Shown piece by piece: positions 8,450 to 16,802 of a stretch of DNA of 45,037 nucleotides (positions are counted from its first letter, which is position 1; each line of letters begins with the position of its first letter). A model generated the notes under the pieces. The model saw only the letters and a list, made by a program, of their open reading frames with translations. It had not been told where the DNA came from and searched no databases. Made by a program: the position numbers and the translations under genes. Source of the stretch: RGIG3513 sp045658985 (GTDB lineage Bacteria > Bacillota > Clostridia > Oscillospirales > Butyricicoccaceae); assembly GCA_045658985.1 (NCBI GenBank), contig JAZOWC010000049.1:1-45037 (forward strand). The letters are read 5' to 3'.

Positions 8450-8512
8450 ATGTATCCTCCCGTGTTATAACCTTTGTTAATGTATATTGGCAGGATCGGG
8501 AGATTATGCTCA

Positions 8513-9199
8513 TCAGTCACCCAGCGCGCTTTTCAGCTTTTCCAGCGCCTTTTTCTCAATACGCGATACGTACGAGCGGCTTATACCAAAATGCTCGGCA
8601 ACGGCCTGCTGGGTGTGCGGTGGGGTGCCGAACAGACCGTATCGCATTATTATGATATCTTTTTCCCGTTTGTCAAGCTTGCGAACCGTAAGCTCCAACA
8701 CCGACGCCCTGCGCTCGGCATCGGCAATGTCCTCAAGCATAGTATCCTCACAGCTGATTATGTCTATGAGAGACAGCGTGTTGCCGTCCTTGTCTGTGTC
8801 AATAGGCTCGGACAGAGATATTTCTCCGGCCTGCTTTTTCAGCGAGCGAAAATACATCAGTATCTCGTTCTCTATACACTTTGCCGCAAAAGTGGCAAGC
8901 TTGATGTTCTTTCCCGATTTGTATGACGACACGGCTTTTATGAGTCCAATAGTGCCTACGGATATCAGATCGTCCTGATCCTCCCGTGATGCATAAAACT
9001 TCTTTACTATGTGTGCTACAAGCCTCAGATTGTGGCGTATGAGCAGATCCCGCGCCTGAGTATCTCCGTTTTCGGCCTTGATTATGGCATCGGTCTCCTC
9101 AGCGGCCGAAAGAGGCCGTGGGAACGAGTTGCCGATGGGTGAGACCCTGAGTACCAAAAACCAGCTGCTGCTGAAAAATGAAAATAACGATGCAAGCAT
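8513..9199 (-). CDS. sigK: RNA polymerase sporulation sigma factor K
   Basis: A 228-residue sigma-70 family factor that directs late mother-cell transcription. The hydrophobic leader MLASLFSFFSSSWFLVLRVS followed by NSFPRPLSAAEE is the pro-sigma-K signature; this leader is removed by a membrane protease (SpoIVFB) in known systems. Region 2 (RDLLIRHNLRLVAHIVKKFY, then DLISVGTIGLIKAV) and region 4 (QAVAEHFGISRSYVSRIEKKAL) are complete. The frame is continuous, so no skin-type element interrupts it here. ATG is preceded by GGAGG at 6 bases. The PdaB-like gene follows on the same strand and may be co-transcribed. Confidence 0.95.
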   Translation of the reverse strand: MLASLFSFFSSSWFLVLRVSPIGNSFPRPLSAAEETDAIIKAENGDTQARDLLIRHNLRLVAHIVKKFYASREDQDDLISVGTIGLIKAVSSYKSGKNIKLATFAAKCIENEILMYFRSLKKQAGEISLSEPIDTDKDGNTLSLIDIISCEDTMLEDIADAERRASVLELTVRKLDKREKDIIIMRYGLFGTPPHTQQAVAEHFGISRSYVSRIEKKALEKLKSALGD

Positions 9200-9219
9200 A
9201 ACATACCTCCATGGTCAAA

Positions 9220-9244
9220 GGTATGAAAAACGCCCCGATATATT
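9220..9244 (-). promoter_or_regulatory. Candidate sigma-E-type promoter of sigK
   Basis: On the minus strand: AATATA (9244-9239), 13 bp, CATACCTT (9225-9218). This resembles the mother-cell sigma-E consensus (ATA element, then CATACA-T). In known spore formers sigK is transcribed by sigma-E. The site would give a very short leader before the GGAGG. Confidence 0.38.
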
Positions 9245-9375
9245 GCAAGTCCACAAAAATAACTTAAATCAGCCCATATTCTCGTTTTTCGGGAGTATTT
9301 TCTGGTTTGCGGGGTGGTTATTTGGGTGTCGGTATTGTAGAATATGAGTATAAACCCAACCGAGGAGGAACTATC

Positions 9376-10575
9376 GTGCAGAGGAATTCAATAGGCAGAT
9401 TTATTGCCGTACTGCGCAAAGCCAACGGTATGACACAGCAGGAAATGGCGGACAGGCTCAACGTATCCAACAAAGCCGTAAGCCGATGGGAGCGTGACGA
9501 GTGCTCTCCCGATCTGACGCTGATACCTGCAATAGCCGAGATGTTTGGTGTCAGCTGTGACGAGCTTTTGCGCGGAGAGCGGCTGACAGGCTCACTTGAC
9601 AGCGAGAAGCTCGGTCACAAGACCGACCGCCAGATCAAAAATCTGATATCAAGGACGCTGGCTTCCATGAAGACGCTGATAATGATATCCGTCTGCGTGG
9701 CATCGGCGGGCGTGATATGTATGTTTGGCATATCCTACGGATTCTACAGGCCCAATATCGGATTTGCCGTGATGCTTCTTATGGAGGCGGCGGCAGCGCT
9801 CATTGCCACCATCGCCGTTATCCGCGCCAAAGAAGTCCGCCGCAGCAGTGAACTCCTTGAACGGGCAGGAGAGAGCAGCTGTGCCGAGTTTGACGCTGCC
9901 GTGGGTAATTGGGCATATGGAGCGGCTTTTGGGATAGTTGCATCTGTGCTGCTTGCTCTGCCCCTTGTGCTTTTTGACACGGATTTTCTTAACGGAGTGT
10001 TAAGCTTTGGCAGTTATTTTACCCTGTTTTTTGGGTTCATCGTTTTGCTCCTTGCCGCGGTATGGATTTTGCTCAAGCGTCGCGTTGCCGAATATATCGC
10101 AACAGGCAGAGTGACGAGAAACCCAAAACCAAAATCATCCGCCTATGCTATGACCGTCTTGCAGACGTGCCTGCTGCTGTGTGCAGCGCTGGTATTCTTG
10201 TTTGCACCCTATCTGCAAAATCCCCAAAAGGACGGGTTTTCGCTGTATTCGGCTGTGGTTTTGCTTGGATTGCTATGCTGTGCCGCAAGCATCCTGACTG
10301 TGCCCGTATTTATCCTCAGGCGCAGAGGAGAACGCCGTGAGGTACTGTTTTACGGCGCTCGGAATCTGCTTTTGACCGTGCCTGTGCTGCTGCTTGACAG
10401 AGCCCATTATGTTTCGTGGTCACATACCTATTTTGCCTCGATCGGCTCAGGTGAGCAAACCGTGCGGTATTACCGTACCGACCACTGGAATACCGAATAT
10501 ATATGGATCGCACTGGCACTGGCGCTGTCTGTGATCTTTCTGTTTGTTATATTGAAGAACTTAAAAAAGAAATGA
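9376..10575 (+). CDS. XRE-family regulator with C-terminal membrane domain
   Basis: A 399-residue protein. Residues 8-65 form a Cro/C1-type helix-turn-helix (NGMTQQEMADRLNVSNKAVSRWE), and the rest has about eight hydrophobic segments starting near residue 100, so the DNA-binding domain would be tethered to the inner face of the membrane. The frame is open from 9307, but the GTG at 9376 follows GAGGAGG by 7 bases and gives the usual start one turn before the helix-turn-helix. The gene stands alone with a terminator behind it. The sensed signal and target genes are not evident. The second such protein at 20801 has a different C-terminal half. Confidence 0.85.
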   Translation: MQRNSIGRFIAVLRKANGMTQQEMADRLNVSNKAVSRWERDECSPDLTLIPAIAEMFGVSCDELLRGERLTGSLDSEKLGHKTDRQIKNLISRTLASMKTLIMISVCVASAGVICMFGISYGFYRPNIGFAVMLLMEAAAALIATIAVIRAKEVRRSSELLERAGESSCAEFDAAVGNWAYGAAFGIVASVLLALPLVLFDTDFLNGVLSFGSYFTLFFGFIVLLLAAVWILLKRRVAEYIATGRVTRNPKPKSSAYAMTVLQTCLLLCAALVFLFAPYLQNPQKDGFSLYSAVVLLGLLCCAASILTVPVFILRRRGERREVLFYGARNLLLTVPVLLLDRAHYVSWSHTYFASIGSGEQTVRYYRTDHWNTEYIWIALALALSVIFLFVILKNLKKK

Positions 10576-10580
10576 AAAAA

Positions 10581-10614
10581 CCGCAGCGGCGCTATTCTGC
10601 GCCGCTGTGGTTTT
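10581..10614 (+). terminator. Terminator of the XRE-membrane regulator
   Basis: Stem CCGCAGCGGCGC / GCGCCGCTGTGG with loop TATTCT and a T4 tail. Confidence 0.88.
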
Positions 10615-10639
10615 GTAAATAGCCAAAACCAGAATTATA

Positions 10640-10648
10640 TGATATAAT
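10640..10648 (+). promoter_or_regulatory. Extended -10 promoter of the dehydrogenase gene
   Basis: TGATATAAT matches the extended -10 form TGnTATAAT. No good -35 is seen, which such promoters tolerate. The start codon is 31 bp downstream. Confidence 0.5.
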
Positions 10649-10678
10649 AAACCAAAACATCCCGGGGGAGACACAAAT

Positions 10679-11713
10679 ATGCTTACTTATACCTATATAT
10701 CGGACGGACGGTTTGCTTTGACCGAAAAGCCCAAACCTCGCCTGCAGCATGAGCGGGATGCCATCGTCAAAGTCACCCTTGCCAGTATCTGCTCCAGCGA
10801 CCTGCACATCAAGCACGGCAGTGTGCCGAGAGCGGTGGAGGGTATCACTGTCGGTCATGAAATGGTAGGTGTGGTTGAGGAGGTCGGTTCGGCAGTCATC
10901 GATCTCAAGCCCGGAGACAGAGTAACGGTCATCGTGGAGACCTTCTGTGGGGAGTGTTTTTTCTGCAAGCGGGGTTACGTCAACAACTGCACCGATCAAA
11001 ACGGCGGGTGGGCGTTGGGATGCCGCATCGACGGCGGGCAGGCGGAGTACGTGCGAGTGCCATTTGCCGATCAGGGACTTAACAGGATCCCCGACAGTGT
11101 GTCGGACAGACAAGCTTTGCTTGTGGGCGACGTTCTTGCCACGGGATACTGGGCGGCCAAAATATCCACGATAGGCAGCGACGATACCGTGCTTATCCTC
11201 GGTGCAGGCCCTACGGGTATATGCACTCTGCTTTGCGTTATGCTCAAACATCCAAAACGCATTATTGTGTGCGAAAAGGACTTAAACCGCATTCAATTTA
11301 TCCGCGACCATTATCCCGAGGTGCTGACGGTCACCCCTGATGCCTGCATAGATTTTGTCCGCGATAACAGTGATCACGGCGGCGCGGACGTAGTGCTTGA
11401 GGTGGCGGGAGCGGAAGAGACCTTTGAGCTTGCGTGGCGTTGTGCAAGACCCAATGCCATAGTCACGGTGGTGGCACTCTATGACAAGGCGCAGACCTTG
11501 CCACTGCCTGATATGTATGGCAAGAATCTCACCTTCAAGACCGGCGGCGTCGACGGCTGCGACTGCGGAGATACACTCCGCCTGATATCCGATGGCAAGC
11601 TTGACACCGAGCCGCTTATTACCCACACCTATCCGCTGCATAGGATCGATGAGGCTTATGAGCTGTTTGAGCGCAAGCTTGACGGAGTCATCAAAGTGGC
11701 CGTGGAGTGCTGA
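10679..11713 (+). CDS. Zinc-dependent medium-chain alcohol dehydrogenase
   Basis: A 344-residue MDR-family oxidoreductase that should oxidise or reduce an alcohol or polyol with NAD(P). Catalytic zinc ligands are C38 (SICSSDLH), H60 and E61 (VGHEM). The structural zinc lobe is intact, with cysteines 90, 93, 96 and 104. The nucleotide-binding turn LGAGPTG lies near residue 175. The sequence resembles the threonine/sorbitol/2,3-butanediol dehydrogenase and isopropanol dehydrogenase groups, but I cannot fix the substrate. The ribosome site GGGGGAG precedes the ATG by about 8 bases. No pathway neighbour is present: the next gene is a convergent MFS transporter across a terminator. Confidence 0.9.
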   Translation: MLTYTYISDGRFALTEKPKPRLQHERDAIVKVTLASICSSDLHIKHGSVPRAVEGITVGHEMVGVVEEVGSAVIDLKPGDRVTVIVETFCGECFFCKRGYVNNCTDQNGGWALGCRIDGGQAEYVRVPFADQGLNRIPDSVSDRQALLVGDVLATGYWAAKISTIGSDDTVLILGAGPTGICTLLCVMLKHPKRIIVCEKDLNRIQFIRDHYPEVLTVTPDACIDFVRDNSDHGGADVVLEVAGAEETFELAWRCARPNAIVTVVALYDKAQTLPLPDMYGKNLTFKTGGVDGCDCGDTLRLISDGKLDTEPLITHTYPLHRIDEAYELFERKLDGVIKVAVEC

Positions 11714-11785
11714 CGGGGAGCTTTGACCGAGTGATTTTGTACCTCGCTATTGATCTTTCGTTTTATATCTGATACATACATGATT

Positions 11786-11815
11786 AAAGCCGCAGGAGAT
11801 TTCCTGCGGCTTTTT
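11786..11815. terminator. Convergent terminator between dehydrogenase and MFS genes
   Basis: Perfect 12-bp stem AAAGCCGCAGGA / TCCTGCGGCTTT with loop GATT; T-rich on both sides, so it can act in both directions. Confidence 0.87.
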
Positions 11816-11827
11816 GGTATATTGATT

Positions 11828-13096
11828 TTATGCTTTTTCCTGAGCGATAACTGCGGCTTTGATCCTGTTTGTTTTGGTGAGTATGATCTGGAACACAACG
11901 GCAATAACGAGCATCAGCACGCCGTACACGATAGATACGTTGCGGTATGTGCCGGTCAGATCGAATATCAGGTTGGTAAAGGGCGTACCCACCGCATAGC
12001 CCGTGGTGCAGGCGGCGACAAACATACCCATGATCTTGACGTAGGATTTTTCGCCGAACATGTCTGCGGCATACAGGGGGAGCATAATGGTGTTGATAGG
12101 CAGGGCAAAGGATATAAGCACCTGAAATACGCTTGCCAGTCCGTAGCTTGTGGGGCCAACGAGAGCCAGCATAAACATGGATACAACACCGATGATATAT
12201 ATGGTCAGCGAGGTAAATCTGAGGCCGATCTTGTCGTAGCAGAAGCCTGCGGCGATCTTGGACACGGTCAGCGACAGCGAGTGCAGGGACAGCGCGGTGG
12301 CAATAAACGCCGTGTCCAGACCTACGTCACCGAAATGCGCCGATGATACCGAGCTGATGGTGTTGGTTGCGGCGCCGCCCATGAATATGCAGAGGATGAG
12401 GATCCAAAAATAAGGTTTGGTTTTTACGTCTTTGTATTCGACACCCGACCATACCTGAGCGCGTTTTGGCTGTTTTTTTGAGGCAGAAGGTTTTTCGCCC
12501 TCTGCAGATACGCCTTTTGGCTGATCTTTAAAGAGAGCCAACGCTATCAGGAATACAATGAACACGCAGAGAGCAATAACTCTGTAGGCACTGCGGAATC
12601 CCTCGGCACCCGAGTGTATGATGGGGGAGACTATCTGTGCCGAGACAGCGCCGCCCAGTCCGTTTGCGGCGAGGATGAATCCCATGACCGTACCGCGGTT
12701 TTCTTTGAACCATTTTCCGATAACGTATCCTATGAGACTTGTGCCCGTCCAGGACATACCCACGCCGAGGAAAAATCCGCCTATATAGAATACACCTACA
12801 GTCGATGCAAAAGAGTATATGGTCATTGCGATACACAGACAGAGCAGACCGGAGCATGCAAGCTTCTTTGTGCCGAACTTCATCACCAGATTGCCAAAGA
12901 ACAGACTGAGCACGGCATTGGTAACGTGGCGTATACTGTCGGTGACAGAAAACAGACTGCGGCTTATTTCAAGTCTGTCTGTAACCGGCTTGAGAAACAG
13001 CGACTTGGTGCTGGAGCAGAATCCCAAGGCGGTGAAGATAATCAAAAAACATACTGCGGCGACCACCCAACGGTAGTCAAACTTGTGTTTTTGCAT
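11828..13096 (-). CDS. Major facilitator superfamily transporter
   Basis: A 422-residue protein with 12 predicted membrane segments and a charged central loop (about residues 195-225). Segments such as GFILAANGLGGAVSAQIV and a long helix pair GFFLGVGMSWTGTSLIGYVIGKWF recall the oxalate/formate-antiporter-like and monocarboxylate-transporter-like MFS families. The substrate is not determinable from the sequence; an organic acid is a fair guess. The start follows GGAGG. It faces the dehydrogenase gene tail to tail, so the two are not an operon, although a shared metabolic role is possible. Confidence 0.87.
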   Translation of the reverse strand: MQKHKFDYRWVVAAVCFLIIFTALGFCSSTKSLFLKPVTDRLEISRSLFSVTDSIRHVTNAVLSLFFGNLVMKFGTKKLACSGLLCLCIAMTIYSFASTVGVFYIGGFFLGVGMSWTGTSLIGYVIGKWFKENRGTVMGFILAANGLGGAVSAQIVSPIIHSGAEGFRSAYRVIALCVFIVFLIALALFKDQPKGVSAEGEKPSASKKQPKRAQVWSGVEYKDVKTKPYFWILILCIFMGGAATNTISSVSSAHFGDVGLDTAFIATALSLHSLSLTVSKIAAGFCYDKIGLRFTSLTIYIIGVVSMFMLALVGPTSYGLASVFQVLISFALPINTIMLPLYAADMFGEKSYVKIMGMFVAACTTGYAVGTPFTNLIFDLTGTYRNVSIVYGVLMLVIAVVFQIILTKTNRIKAAVIAQEKA

Positions 13097-13135
13097 AACG
13101 GGTATCCTCCAAAACGACTGATTAGTACAATACCG

Positions 13136-13163
13136 ATTATATCACGCTCACTAAAAAAATCAA
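13136..13163 (-). promoter_or_regulatory. Promoter of the MFS gene
   Basis: On the minus strand: TTGATT (13163-13158), 16 bp, TATAAT (13141-13136), the -10 preceded by TGA (extended type). Confidence 0.6.
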
Positions 13164-13216
13164 TCGCCAAGCCCCCATATTGCAGGTGTCGGGCATATAC
13201 TGATTATGCTGCCGCG

Positions 13217-13237
13217 GATATAGATAACGCCTATATC
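13217..13237. repeat. Short inverted repeat upstream of the unknown coat-like gene
   Basis: GATATAG, 7 bases, CTATATC; it overlaps a second repeat, ATAAC with GTTAT about ten bases later. It lies 20 bp upstream of the -35 of the next gene and could be an operator. Chance is also possible in this AT-rich stretch. Confidence 0.35.
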
Positions 13238-13256
13238 AGTTATAGCTTAAAATCGG

Positions 13257-13286
13257 GTGACAATATATTACCCTCCCGAATACAAT
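13257..13286 (+). promoter_or_regulatory. Promoter of the cysteine-containing unknown gene
   Basis: GTGACA (13257-13262), 18 bp, TACAAT (13281-13286) reads as sigma-A. The same stretch also contains AC, 17 bp, then AATACAATG, which is close to the mother-cell sigma-K pattern AC-N17-CATAnnnTA, so the sigma factor is uncertain. Confidence 0.5.
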
Positions 13287-13330
13287 GATACTGAAGCTAT
13301 ACACTTCAAATCTATTGGGGAGGTAATAAA

Positions 13331-14143
13331 ATGCCTGATAAGGTTTCACCGGGGCCTATTTGCGGAAATCCGGCGCCGAGAGAGGCTGTTTGTATTCATA
13401 CAAAGAAGGTCTATGACAGCTGCAGGGACAAAGACTGTCTGCAGGATATCAGAGTATATCTGACGGGCCAATCGCAGCAGATACTTGACAGCGCCATCAG
13501 CGTCAAACCTGTGGCTGCAGAGCTTTTGTGGGCAAGTCTGGATGTTGAGCCCATCAGCTTCAACAGAGGTTTTTATACCGTGGACATAAAGTACTATTAC
13601 CGCGTTACAGCCGATGCTTACAGCGGAGTGGGCAGACCCAGACGTATATGCGGTCTGGCTACTTTTGACAAACGCACCGTGCTGTTCGGCAGTGAGGGCA
13701 GCGCCCACATTTTTACATCCAGCTACGTGCCCGGCGGCATAGACATTCAGGGGCTTGAGCGTACCAATCTGCCCGTTGCGGTGGTTGAGGTAGTTGATCC
13801 CGTTGTACTGGGCGCCAAGATCGTAGAAGGCTGTTCCTGCGGCGAGACTTTGCTCAATGACATTCCCGAAGCCATCTGTTCCTGCTTTGAGGATCAGATA
13901 GTGATATCGGATGAGAGTAAGAAGCTGTACGTCAGCATCGGCCAGTTCAGTATTATTCGGCTCGAGCGGGAGATCCAGCTGCTGATGCCCGCATACGACA
14001 TCTGTATGCCCAGCAAAGAAAGCAGCTGCGACAGCGAAGACCCCTGCGATATGTTCCAGCGCTTCAAGTTCCCGGTCGACGAGTTCTTCCCGCCCAAAGT
14101 CAGCGATTTTATCAAAAACCAGAACTGTCAGCGCAACCGATAA
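13331..14143 (+). CDS. Conserved-looking unknown protein with CRDKDC motif, possible spore-associated
   Basis: A 270-residue soluble protein without signal peptide or membrane segment. It opens with a cysteine-bearing tail and the block VYDSCRDKDCLQDIRVYL, then a long mixed alpha/beta domain (residues 60-200) with a second cysteine cluster (EGCSCGETLLNDIPEAICSC, near residue 160) and a C-terminal tail with more cysteines. I recall similar open frames as unnamed proteins of spore-forming Clostridia, but I cannot assign a tested function. Cysteine-rich, cytoplasmic and possibly sigma-K-driven would fit a spore coat or mother-cell protein; this is inference. The start is firm: GGGAGG 7 bases before ATG. 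A terminator follows. Confidence 0.75.
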   Translation: MPDKVSPGPICGNPAPREAVCIHTKKVYDSCRDKDCLQDIRVYLTGQSQQILDSAISVKPVAAELLWASLDVEPISFNRGFYTVDIKYYYRVTADAYSGVGRPRRICGLATFDKRTVLFGSEGSAHIFTSSYVPGGIDIQGLERTNLPVAVVEVVDPVVLGAKIVEGCSCGETLLNDIPEAICSCFEDQIVISDESKKLYVSIGQFSIIRLEREIQLLMPAYDICMPSKESSCDSEDPCDMFQRFKFPVDEFFPPKVSDFIKNQNCQRNR

Positions 14144-14149
14144 CAGCAG

Positions 14150-14184
14150 ATATTCCCCGAAAAATCTTCGGGGAATATATTTTT
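14150..14184 (+). terminator. Terminator after the unknown protein gene
   Basis: Stem ATATTCCCCGA / TCGGGGAATAT with a short A-rich loop and T5. Confidence 0.88.
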
Positions 14185-14216
14185 GCGTATGTGCATAGTA
14201 TGTACGGGTGATTACA

Positions 14217-14762
14217 ATGAACAACAGGACAGGCATTACACGGGAGGGGAATGAGGCAGTCAACATTCCCAGATTGATCATAATCACGGTTGTCATGGCG
14301 CTGGGCGGTGTGGCAGGCAGCATCTATGCCGCACGCACGGCGGGTGCGGAGTATTTTATTCTGAGCAGCCTCTGGGGCAGCGAGCTTTTTAAATGGCTGG
14401 TAATATTGAATTTTGCACCGGTGCTTTCGGTGTTTTTGTCGTCCTGTTTTGGATACGGTGCGGTATTGGCCCTTGCATCGGCATTCTGCAGGGGATTTAT
14501 GTTTGCCGTGCCGCTTACTGACAAAGTTGAGAGCTATGGACTCAGCGGATATTACAGCGGATTTACTCTGTGCGGTATATTATCGGTGGTGGCCGTTATA
14601 ATAATGTCTATGCAGGCTATAGGAATGTCCGCGGTGCGCCGAGGCGGCACTCACAACAGAAACAACGCCGACGAATATGCCAAAAACACTTTTCTGGTTA
14701 TGGTGTGTTGTGCAGCAGCTGTTGTTTTCGGTGCGGCTATGGATGCTTTTCTGCTGAAATAA
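14217..14762 (+). CDS. Small multi-pass membrane protein, unknown
   Basis: A 181-residue protein with about five hydrophobic segments (near residues 20-40, 60-85, 90-105, 120-140 and 155-178) and a basic, Asn/Arg-rich loop before the last one. The overall look (paired glycines in the first helix, ending in a short cytosolic tail) recalls stage II sporulation protein M-like membrane proteins, but key similarity is not strong enough to name it. ATG at 14217 follows GGGTG by 6 bases; GTG at 14208 is an in-frame alternative. It lies between the possible coat gene and ligA and has no clear promoter of its own beyond read-through. Confidence 0.7.
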   Translation: MNNRTGITREGNEAVNIPRLIIITVVMALGGVAGSIYAARTAGAEYFILSSLWGSELFKWLVILNFAPVLSVFLSSCFGYGAVLALASAFCRGFMFAVPLTDKVESYGLSGYYSGFTLCGILSVVAVIIMSMQAIGMSAVRRGGTHNRNNADEYAKNTFLVMVCCAAAVVFGAAMDAFLLK

Positions 14763-14792
14763 TTGGACATTTGGCCGAGTTTTTGGTAGAAT
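14763..14792 (+). promoter_or_regulatory. Promoter of ligA
   Basis: TTGGAC (14763-14768), 18 bp, TAGAAT (14787-14792). It starts right at the stop of the membrane protein gene. Confidence 0.7.
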
Positions 14793-14822
14793 ATAAGCAG
14801 AATATATTGGGAAGTGAAAAAC

Positions 14823-16802
14823 GTGTCTGTCAAAGAGAGAATACAGCAGCTGACAAAGGAGCTTTCGCATCACGCAAAGCTTTATTATACCTTCGATACA
14901 CCTGAGATATCCGATTACGAGTATGATATGCTTATGGTGGAGCTCAGGAAGCTGGAGAGTGAATACCCCGAGTTTGCCCTGCCCGACAGTCCCACACAGC
15001 GGGTTGGCGGCAAGGTGCTTGAGGGTTTTGAGGAGGTCACTCACAGCTATCCCATGCAGAGCCTGCAGGACGTATTCTCCTACGATGAGATCAGTGAATT
15101 TGACGGACGTATCAAAGCCGCATTCCCTGATGCCGAGTATACGGTAGAACTCAAAATCGACGGTCTGTCCGTATGCCTCGAGTATCGAGACGGTCTGTTT
15201 GTTCGCGGCGCAACCCGTGGTGACGGTACTACGGGCGAGGACGTGACACATAATCTCAAAACCATAATGGATATACCCTTTACGGTGGATACAGAGTATG
15301 AGTACCTTGCCGTACGCGGTGAGGTATATATGCCCAACAGTGTGTTTGACAGGCTCAATGAGCAGCGCAGAGAGAAGGGACTCCAGCTTTTTGCCAACCC
15401 TCGTAACACGGCTGCAGGCTCCCTTAAACAGCTTGACAGCAGGGTGTGCGCAAGCCGCAGACTGTCTGTATTCTGCTTTAATCTGCAAAACGGCGAGGAA
15501 CTGGGATTTGCCAAGCACTCTGACACACTTGAGTACTTGAAACAGATAGGGTGTAAAGTTGTTGCCCCGTACATTGTCACCGTCGATGTTGAACGGATAA
15601 TAGAGTTTATTGAGCATATAGGCGACACCAGAGACACTCTTGATTTTGCCATAGACGGCATAGTTATCAAGGTCAATGACATTGCTCAGCGTAATGTGCT
15701 GGGCAGTACGGTCAAGTGCCCCAGATGGGCCGTAGCCTACAAATACCCGCCCGAAGAAAAACCTACCAAGCTGCTTGATATCACCGTTCAGGTGGGCAGA
15801 ACAGGTGTGCTGACTCCCAACGCAGTGCTTGAGCCGGTGCGTCTTGCCGGCACCACCGTGTCCAGAGCAACTCTGCACAACCGTGATATGATAGCGCAGA
15901 AGGATATCCGCATAGGCGATACCGTTATCGTACGTAAGGCAGGGGAGATCATTCCCGAGGTATTGCGTGCCGATCTCAGTCAGCGCAGTCCCGACAGTGT
16001 GCCATACGTTATGCCCGATACCTGCCCCGTATGCGGCGCACCTACGGTGGAGGACGATGCCTTCGTGCGGTGCAGCGGCGACAGCTGTCCCGCTCAGCTT
16101 TCGCGCAGGCTTGAACATTTTGCTTCCCGCGATGCTATGGATATTGAGGGACTTGGCCCCGCAATAGTGGATATGCTGCTGGAAGAGAATCTTGTACAGG
16201 ACGCAGCAGATTTGTACTCTCTGCAGCCTCAGGATATAGCCGCTCTGCCGGGTATGGGTGAAAAATCCGCACTCAAGCTTGTTTCGGCTATCGCAGACAG
16301 CAGGTCTCAGCCCCTTTCGCGCCTGCTCTTTGCCTTTGGAATCAATCAGGTAGGGCAGAAAGCCGCAAAAATATTGGCCGAAGAGTACGGAGACATAGAC
16401 ACCCTCGCGTCGGCTGATGCCGATTCGCTGACAGCTCTCCGTGATATCGGCGCCATTACGGCGGATAATATAGTCGGCTGGTTTGGCAGAGAGTCATCCA
16501 AGATGCTTGTGGACAAGCTTAAAGCCGCAGGGGTAAATATGACTCAGCCCAAAACCGAGAGAGGAACGGCCCTCGAGGGCAAAACTCTGGTGGTAACGGG
16601 TACACTGCCCACACTTTCGCGCAAAGAAGCACAGGAGCTGATAGAAAAACACGGCGGCAAAGCCGCAGGCTCGGTGTCAAAAAAGACCGATTTTGTTGTA
16701 GCGGGTGAGGATGCAGGCTCCAAGCTCACCAAAGCACAGGAACTTGGAATACCGGTCATAGATGAAGCAGAATTGCTCCGCATGACCGCAGAGGAGATAT
16801 GA
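14823..16802 (+). CDS. ligA: NAD-dependent DNA ligase
   Basis: LigA seals nicks in DNA using NAD and joins Okazaki fragments. All domains are present: Ia NMN-binding (HHAKLYYTFDTPEISDYEYD), the adenylation domain with the active-site lysine in ELKIDG, the OB fold (KCPRWAVAYKYPPEE, VQVGRTGVLTPNA), a four-cysteine zinc finger (CPVCG near residue 400, then CSGDSCPAQ), tandem helix-hairpin-helix motifs and a C-terminal BRCT domain (LEGKTLVVTGTLPTLSRKEA). At 659 residues it is the normal length. I prefer the GTG at 14823, which has GGGAAG 8 bases upstream, over a GTG at 14814 only 2 bases from it. The next gene overlaps by 4 bp (ATGA), so they are translationally coupled. Confidence 0.97.
   Translation: MSVKERIQQLTKELSHHAKLYYTFDTPEISDYEYDMLMVELRKLESEYPEFALPDSPTQRVGGKVLEGFEEVTHSYPMQSLQDVFSYDEISEFDGRIKAAFPDAEYTVELKIDGLSVCLEYRDGLFVRGATRGDGTTGEDVTHNLKTIMDIPFTVDTEYEYLAVRGEVYMPNSVFDRLNEQRREKGLQLFANPRNTAAGSLKQLDSRVCASRRLSVFCFNLQNGEELGFAKHSDTLEYLKQIGCKVVAPYIVTVDVERIIEFIEHIGDTRDTLDFAIDGIVIKVNDIAQRNVLGSTVKCPRWAVAYKYPPEEKPTKLLDITVQVGRTGVLTPNAVLEPVRLAGTTVSRATLHNRDMIAQKDIRIGDTVIVRKAGEIIPEVLRADLSQRSPDSVPYVMPDTCPVCGAPTVEDDAFVRCSGDSCPAQLSRRLEHFASRDAMDIEGLGPAIVDMLLEENLVQDAADLYSLQPQDIAALPGMGEKSALKLVSAIADSRSQPLSRLLFAFGINQVGQKAAKILAEEYGDIDTLASADADSLTALRDIGAITADNIVGWFGRESSKMLVDKLKAAGVNMTQPKTERGTALEGKTLVVTGTLPTLSRKEAQELIEKHGGKAAGSVSKKTDFVVAGEDAGSKLTKAQELGIPVIDEAELLRMTAEEI

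Noticed and set aside
8513..9199. Skin-type interruption of sigK
   Set aside because: The reading frame is continuous from pro-sequence to region 4.
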